A DNA stretch of 35,977 bases from contig NZ_BDBY01000221.1 of NCBI RefSeq assembly GCF_001613225.1, positions 1 through 35,977 of the forward strand, in the 5' to 3' direction. Position 1 is the first letter of the stretch. Every line of letters begins with the position of its first letter. Under the pieces are notes generated by a model. That model was not told where the DNA came from. It searched no databases and saw only the letters and a list, made by a program, of their open reading frames with translations. The translations under genes and the position numbers were made by a program. The stretch is from Nocardia pseudovaccinii NBRC 100343 (GTDB lineage: Bacteria; Actinomycetota; Actinomycetes; Mycobacteriales; Mycobacteriaceae). This document shows, in pieces, positions 32,552-35,977 of the stretch.

Positions 32552-35500
32552 ATGACGGTCTCGTCCGAATTGTCCAGCGCGGCGTGGGCCGCGAGTTTGC
32601 CGCAGTCGCTGCGCGGCGAGCTCGCAACCCTCGAAGAGGCGTATTTCCGCCACGTCGACGCGGGCGATGTGGACTGTGCGATCACCGGGATCACTCAGAT
32701 CTTCCGGCGGCATATGGAACTCGCGATGACCCGCCCCGCCGGGCGGGCGCTAGTACGGGTCTACCACCCCGACGACGGCTCCGGACTCGGCGCCGCGGTG
32801 CAATTGGTCACCGACGATATGTCGCTGCTAGTGGAGTCGATCACCTCCTCGCTGAGCCGGATGGGCGTCAGCGTGAGCGAGGTGATCCACCCGATCTTCG
32901 AGGTGACGCGCGATCCGGACGGACGGCTGATCAGCGCCGCGCCACACGAGGTCGACAGCAACGGCACCGATGGCCTGCGCGAATCGTGGATGCATCTGCA
33001 ACTGCACCCGTCGACCAGTGCGGCCCTGTTGGGCCGGATCGAGCAGTCCATACCGGACGTCGTCGCGGATGTGCGTCAGGTCATCGGTGACACCGAGGCC
33101 ATCAAACAGGTGCAGAGCAATCTGGCCGATGAACTGGAGGTAGCGGCGAAAACCGGCCACGCGCCGTTCTCCGATACCGATCTCGTCGATACCGCGAATC
33201 TGTTGCGCTGGTTGGCCAGTGGCAATTTCACCGTGCTCGGCTATGCCCGCTACCGGCTCAGCGCCGATCGGGAACAGACGATCTCGAACCCGCTGCCCGG
33301 CACCTGCCTCGGCGTGCTGCGCCCGGATGTCGGCACCGACTTCCATGTGCCGATCAACGCCGGCGACCGCCAGCTGCTCATGCTGACCCAGGGCTTGGTG
33401 CCCGCCACCGTGCACCGCTCGGTGTACCCGTACTTCATCGGCGTCGCCGACTTCGACGAGTCCGGCACCATCGTCGGCGAGCACCTGTTCATCGGTGTCT
33501 TCACCGTGACCGCGGTACATGAGAACGTCATGGATATCCCGGTGATCGCGCGCCGGGTGCGTTCGGTGATCGAGGAGAGCGGCTTCGATCTGGATTCGTT
33601 CTCCGGACAGGCCATGCTCGAGGTCATCCAGTCGTTTCCGCGCACCGAACTGTTCTCCTCCGATGTCGAGACCATGCGTCGCACCGCGACCGCGGTGCTG
33701 AATGTCGGTCTGCGCCGACAGGTTCGGCTGTTCCTGCGCTCGGACGGCTACGGCCGGTTCGTCGCGTGCCTGGTTTATCTGCCTCGGGATCGCTACACCA
33801 CGCGGGTGCGGCTGGAGATGCAGGAAATCCTGGTGCGCGAACTGGGCGGTGTCTCCATCGACTATTCGGCGCGGGTCAGCGAAAGCGAGCTGGCCAGTGT
33901 GTACTTCACGGTGCGCATGCCGGAGTCCGAGCTCGGGGTGCCGCGCGAATCGGTTGCCCAGGCCGACACCTCCGAGGCCAATCGGCTGCGCATCCAGAAC
34001 CTGCTCGCCGAGGCGACGCACACCTGGGACGACCGCCTCAACGATGCGGTGAGCACCTCGACCGTGCTGGATCCCGGCGTGGTGCAGCGCTACGCCGAGG
34101 CATTTCCGGAGGCCTACAAACAGGATTTCGCCGCCGAGCGCGCCCTGGCCGATGTGGTCCGGCTGGAGGGCCTCGCTTCGGGGTCCATCGACCAATACCT
34201 GTATCGCCGCGCGGATTCGGTGCCGGGTTCCTGGCGGTTCACGCTCTACATCGGCGGCAGCGGCATCTCGCTGAGCCAGGTGTTGCCGGTGCTGCAGAGC
34301 CTCGGTGTCGAGGTGGTCGACGAGCGGCCGTATCAGATTCTCTTGGATCCGGTGCTCGGCGATGACGGTGGCGAACGCTGGATCTATGACTTCGGCTTGC
34401 TGGCTCGCCCGGAATTGCTGCGCAGTTCGCTGGACCGAGATCTGGATGCCGAACTGCTGGAGTCTTCGGCGAGGGCCGATGCGCTCGAATCGGAGGAGCG
34501 TGGGCTGCACGACCGGTTCACCGAGGCCTTCGAAGCGGTCTGGTTCGGGCGTGGCGAAGCCGACGGACTCAATGAACTCGTGCTGCGCGCCCGGCTGACG
34601 TGGCGGACCGCATCGATCCTGCGGATGTACGCGAAGTATCTGCAGCAGGCCGACTTCCCGTACAGCCAGGCGAATATCACCAGGGTGCTGCTCGCCTATC
34701 CGGATATCGCGCGGCTGTTCGTCGATCTGTTCGCGGCGCGGTTCGATCCGGATACCGAATCGGCCGAGCACGCCGCCGAACTGGAGACCCGGGTCCGCGG
34801 CCGCATCGATGAGGTTGTCAGCTTGGACGCCGACCGGATCCTGCGTGCGATCCTGTCGCTGGTCAAGGCGACGCTGCGGACGAACTACTACGCAACCGAT
34901 GGCCAGGGCAATTCGCGCGGGTACATCTCGGTGAAGGTGGAACCGCGCGAGATCGCCGAATTGCCCAAGCCGAGGCCGCAATTCGAGATCTTCGTGTATT
35001 CGCCGCGGGTCGAGGGTGTGCATCTGCGCTTCGGTCCGGTGGCGCGTGGCGGGTTGCGCTGGTCGGACCGTCTGGAGGATTTCCGCACCGAGGTCCTGGG
35101 CCTGGTGAAGGCCCAGGCGGTGAAGAACGCGGTCATCGTGCCGGTGGGTGCCAAGGGCGGTTTCGTGGTGAAGCAGCCGCCCGCCGCTACCGGTGATCCG
35201 ACCGCGGATCGGCAAGCGCTCGGCGCGGAGGGCGTCGAATGCTATCGGACCTTCATCTCCGGTCTGCTCGATGTCACCGATAACGTCGACCGCGCGACCG
35301 GTGCGGTACTGCCGCCCGAGCGAGTCATCCGCCGCGACAGCGATGACACCTACCTCGTGGTGGCCGCCGATAAGGGGACCGCGACCTTCTCCGATATCGC
35401 CAACGACGTGGCCCAGCGCTACGGCTTCTGGCTCGGTGACGCATTCGCCTCCGGTGGTTCGGCGGGTTACGACCACAAGGCGATGGGCATCACCGCCAAG

Positions 35501-35977
35501 GGTGCGTGGGAGAGCGTGAAGCGCCACTTCCAGGAGATGGATATCGACACGCAGACAACCGATTTCACCGTGGTCGGGGTCGGCGATATGAGCGGCGATG
35601 TCTTCGGCAACGGCATGCTGCTGTCCGAGCACATCCGATTGGTCGCGGCCTTCGACCACCGGCACATCTTCCTGGACCCGGAGCCCGTTGCGGACACCTC
35701 GTTCCGGGAGCGCCAGCGGATGTTCGCGCTGCCGCGGTCGTCCTGGGCCGATTACGACACCTCGCTGATCAGCACCGGCGGCGGCGTCTGGGATCGCACC
35801 GTGAAGTCGGTGCCGATCAGCCCGCAGGCCCGGAAGGCGTTGGGGCTGGCAGATGATGTGGTCGCGCTGTCACCGCCGGAACTGGTGCGGGCGATTCTGC
35901 TCGCGCCGGTTCAGCTGCTGTGGAACGGCGGCATCGGCACTTACATCAAGGCGAGTACCGAGACCAATGCCGAGGTC
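32552..35977 (+). CDS. gdh: Large NAD-dependent glutamate dehydrogenase (3' end outside window)
   Basis: First 1142 codons of the approx. 180-kDa NAD-GDH (Rv2476c-like, usually about 1600 residues); the gene runs past the window's last base. It deaminates glutamate to 2-oxoglutarate and ammonia. The N-terminal ACT-like regulatory segments (about 1-650) include RRHMELAMTRPAGRALVRVYHP and SQVLPVLQSLGVEVVDERPYQI; the catalytic region starts near 770 with SPRVEGVHLRFGPVARGGLRWSDR, then EVLGLVKAQAVKNAVIVPVGAKGGF, which carries the substrate-binding and catalytic lysines, and VVGVGDMSGDVFGNGMLLS as the Rossmann domain. GAGGAG (32534-32539) is 12 bases before ATG 32552, a long spacing. In M. tuberculosis the unphosphorylated GarA protein inhibits this enzyme; whether that holds here is not visible. 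Confidence 0.94.
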   Translation, partial: MTVSSELSSAAWAASLPQSLRGELATLEEAYFRHVDAGDVDCAITGITQIFRRHMELAMTRPAGRALVRVYHPDDGSGLGAAVQLVTDDMSLLVESITSSLSRMGVSVSEVIHPIFEVTRDPDGRLISAAPHEVDSNGTDGLRESWMHLQLHPSTSAALLGRIEQSIPDVVADVRQVIGDTEAIKQVQSNLADELEVAAKTGHAPFSDTDLVDTANLLRWLASGNFTVLGYARYRLSADREQTISNPLPGTCLGVLRPDVGTDFHVPINAGDRQLLMLTQGLVPATVHRSVYPYFIGVADFDESGTIVGEHLFIGVFTVTAVHENVMDIPVIARRVRSVIEESGFDLDSFSGQAMLEVIQSFPRTELFSSDVETMRRTATAVLNVGLRRQVRLFLRSDGYGRFVACLVYLPRDRYTTRVRLEMQEILVRELGGVSIDYSARVSESELASVYFTVRMPESELGVPRESVAQADTSEANRLRIQNLLAEATHTWDDRLNDAVSTSTVLDPGVVQRYAEAFPEAYKQDFAAERALADVVRLEGLASGSIDQYLYRRADSVPGSWRFTLYIGGSGISLSQVLPVLQSLGVEVVDERPYQILLDPVLGDDGGERWIYDFGLLARPELLRSSLDRDLDAELLESSARADALESEERGLHDRFTEAFEAVWFGRGEADGLNELVLRARLTWRTASILRMYAKYLQQADFPYSQANITRVLLAYPDIARLFVDLFAARFDPDTESAEHAAELETRVRGRIDEVVSLDADRILRAILSLVKATLRTNYYATDGQGNSRGYISVKVEPREIAELPKPRPQFEIFVYSPRVEGVHLRFGPVARGGLRWSDRLEDFRTEVLGLVKAQAVKNAVIVPVGAKGGFVVKQPPAATGDPTADRQALGAEGVECYRTFISGLLDVTDNVDRATGAVLPPERVIRRDSDDTYLVVAADKGTATFSDIANDVAQRYGFWLGDAFASGGSAGYDHKAMGITAKGAWESVKRHFQEMDIDTQTTDFTVVGVGDMSGDVFGNGMLLSEHIRLVAAFDHRHIFLDPEPVADTSFRERQRMFALPRSSWADYDTSLISTGGGVWDRTVKSVPISPQARKALGLADDVVALSPPELVRAILLAPVQLLWNGGIGTYIKASTETNAEV

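Noticed and set aside
32828..35665. Minus-strand open frame of 945 codons opposite gdh
   Set aside because: It mirrors the codon bias of the glutamate dehydrogenase gene on the plus strand, which is certain; the translation is His/Arg/Gln-rich and matches no family.

Overview
The window is high-GC actinobacterial DNA, most likely from a Nocardia or a close mycolic-acid-containing relative. Pointers: strong third-position GC bias; homologues of genes I know from Mycobacterium (Rv2510c-like HerA/DUF853 ATPase, Rv3230c/DesA3 desaturase pair, Rv1733c-like membrane protein, CopD-CtaG fusion); the order ssb paralogue - ettA - NAD-glutamate dehydrogenase, which is Rv2478c-Rv2477c-Rv2476c in M. tuberculosis; and many starts with a TANNNT -10 element only 6-8 bases upstream, as expected for leaderless mRNAs. 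There are no rRNA genes, CRISPR arrays, prophage or intact transposase genes. Most of it reads as ordinary chromosome.

Layout. 1-5.7 kb: 3' part of a HerA-like ATPase gene; an FAD monooxygenase divergent from a MarR regulator; a lysA-type decarboxylase; an SDR. 5.7-10.8 kb: a structured gap, fadH translationally coupled to a PadR regulator, a UMF1-type MFS permease, and a FabR/DesT-like TetR regulator. 10.9-13.4 kb: the operon facing that regulator, made of a ferredoxin-type reductase, a membrane acyl desaturase and a tightly linked 102-residue protein. 13.4-15.5 kb: DUF4254, an unrecognised small protein and a two-repeat DUF4389 membrane protein. 15.6-18.3 kb: a three-gene ABC-2 exporter. 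18.4-20.4 kb: an ectB-type aminotransferase without ectA or ectC beside it, then an L,D-transpeptidase-like lipoprotein on the other strand. 20.5-22.8 kb: VOC protein, a DUF4383 membrane protein behind a textbook SigF-type promoter, an Rv1733c-like protein and a secreted-repeat lipoprotein. 22.9-25.4 kb: a D-amino-acid-oxidase-like enzyme divergent from an AnsP-like permease. 25.7 kb: tRNA-Arg(TCT). 26-36 kb: CopD-CtaG, a threonine dehydratase, an SSB paralogue preceded by DnaA-box-like sites, EttA, a 1.1-kb geneless stretch, and the first 1142 codons of the large NAD-dependent glutamate dehydrogenase.

Genes that seem to act together: (i) TetR regulator, reductase and desaturase form a fatty-acid unsaturation module of known type with an uncharacterised small third member; (ii) permease and FAD oxidase form a probable amino-acid uptake and deamination pair, with the dehydratase and glutamate dehydrogenase handling amino acids further on; (iii) PadR and fadH form an autoregulated unsaturated fatty acid degradation unit.

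I saw no defence system or obviously new multi-gene machine. The best leads are the structured gap at 5906-5958, the ettA-gdh gap with a hairpin resembling the right end of IS200/IS605 elements, the desaturase-linked small protein, the orphan EctB beside an ABC exporter, the SigF-type promoter for the DUF4383 gene, and the DnaA-box cluster before the SSB paralogue. All functional statements come from reading the translated sequences; no search was run.
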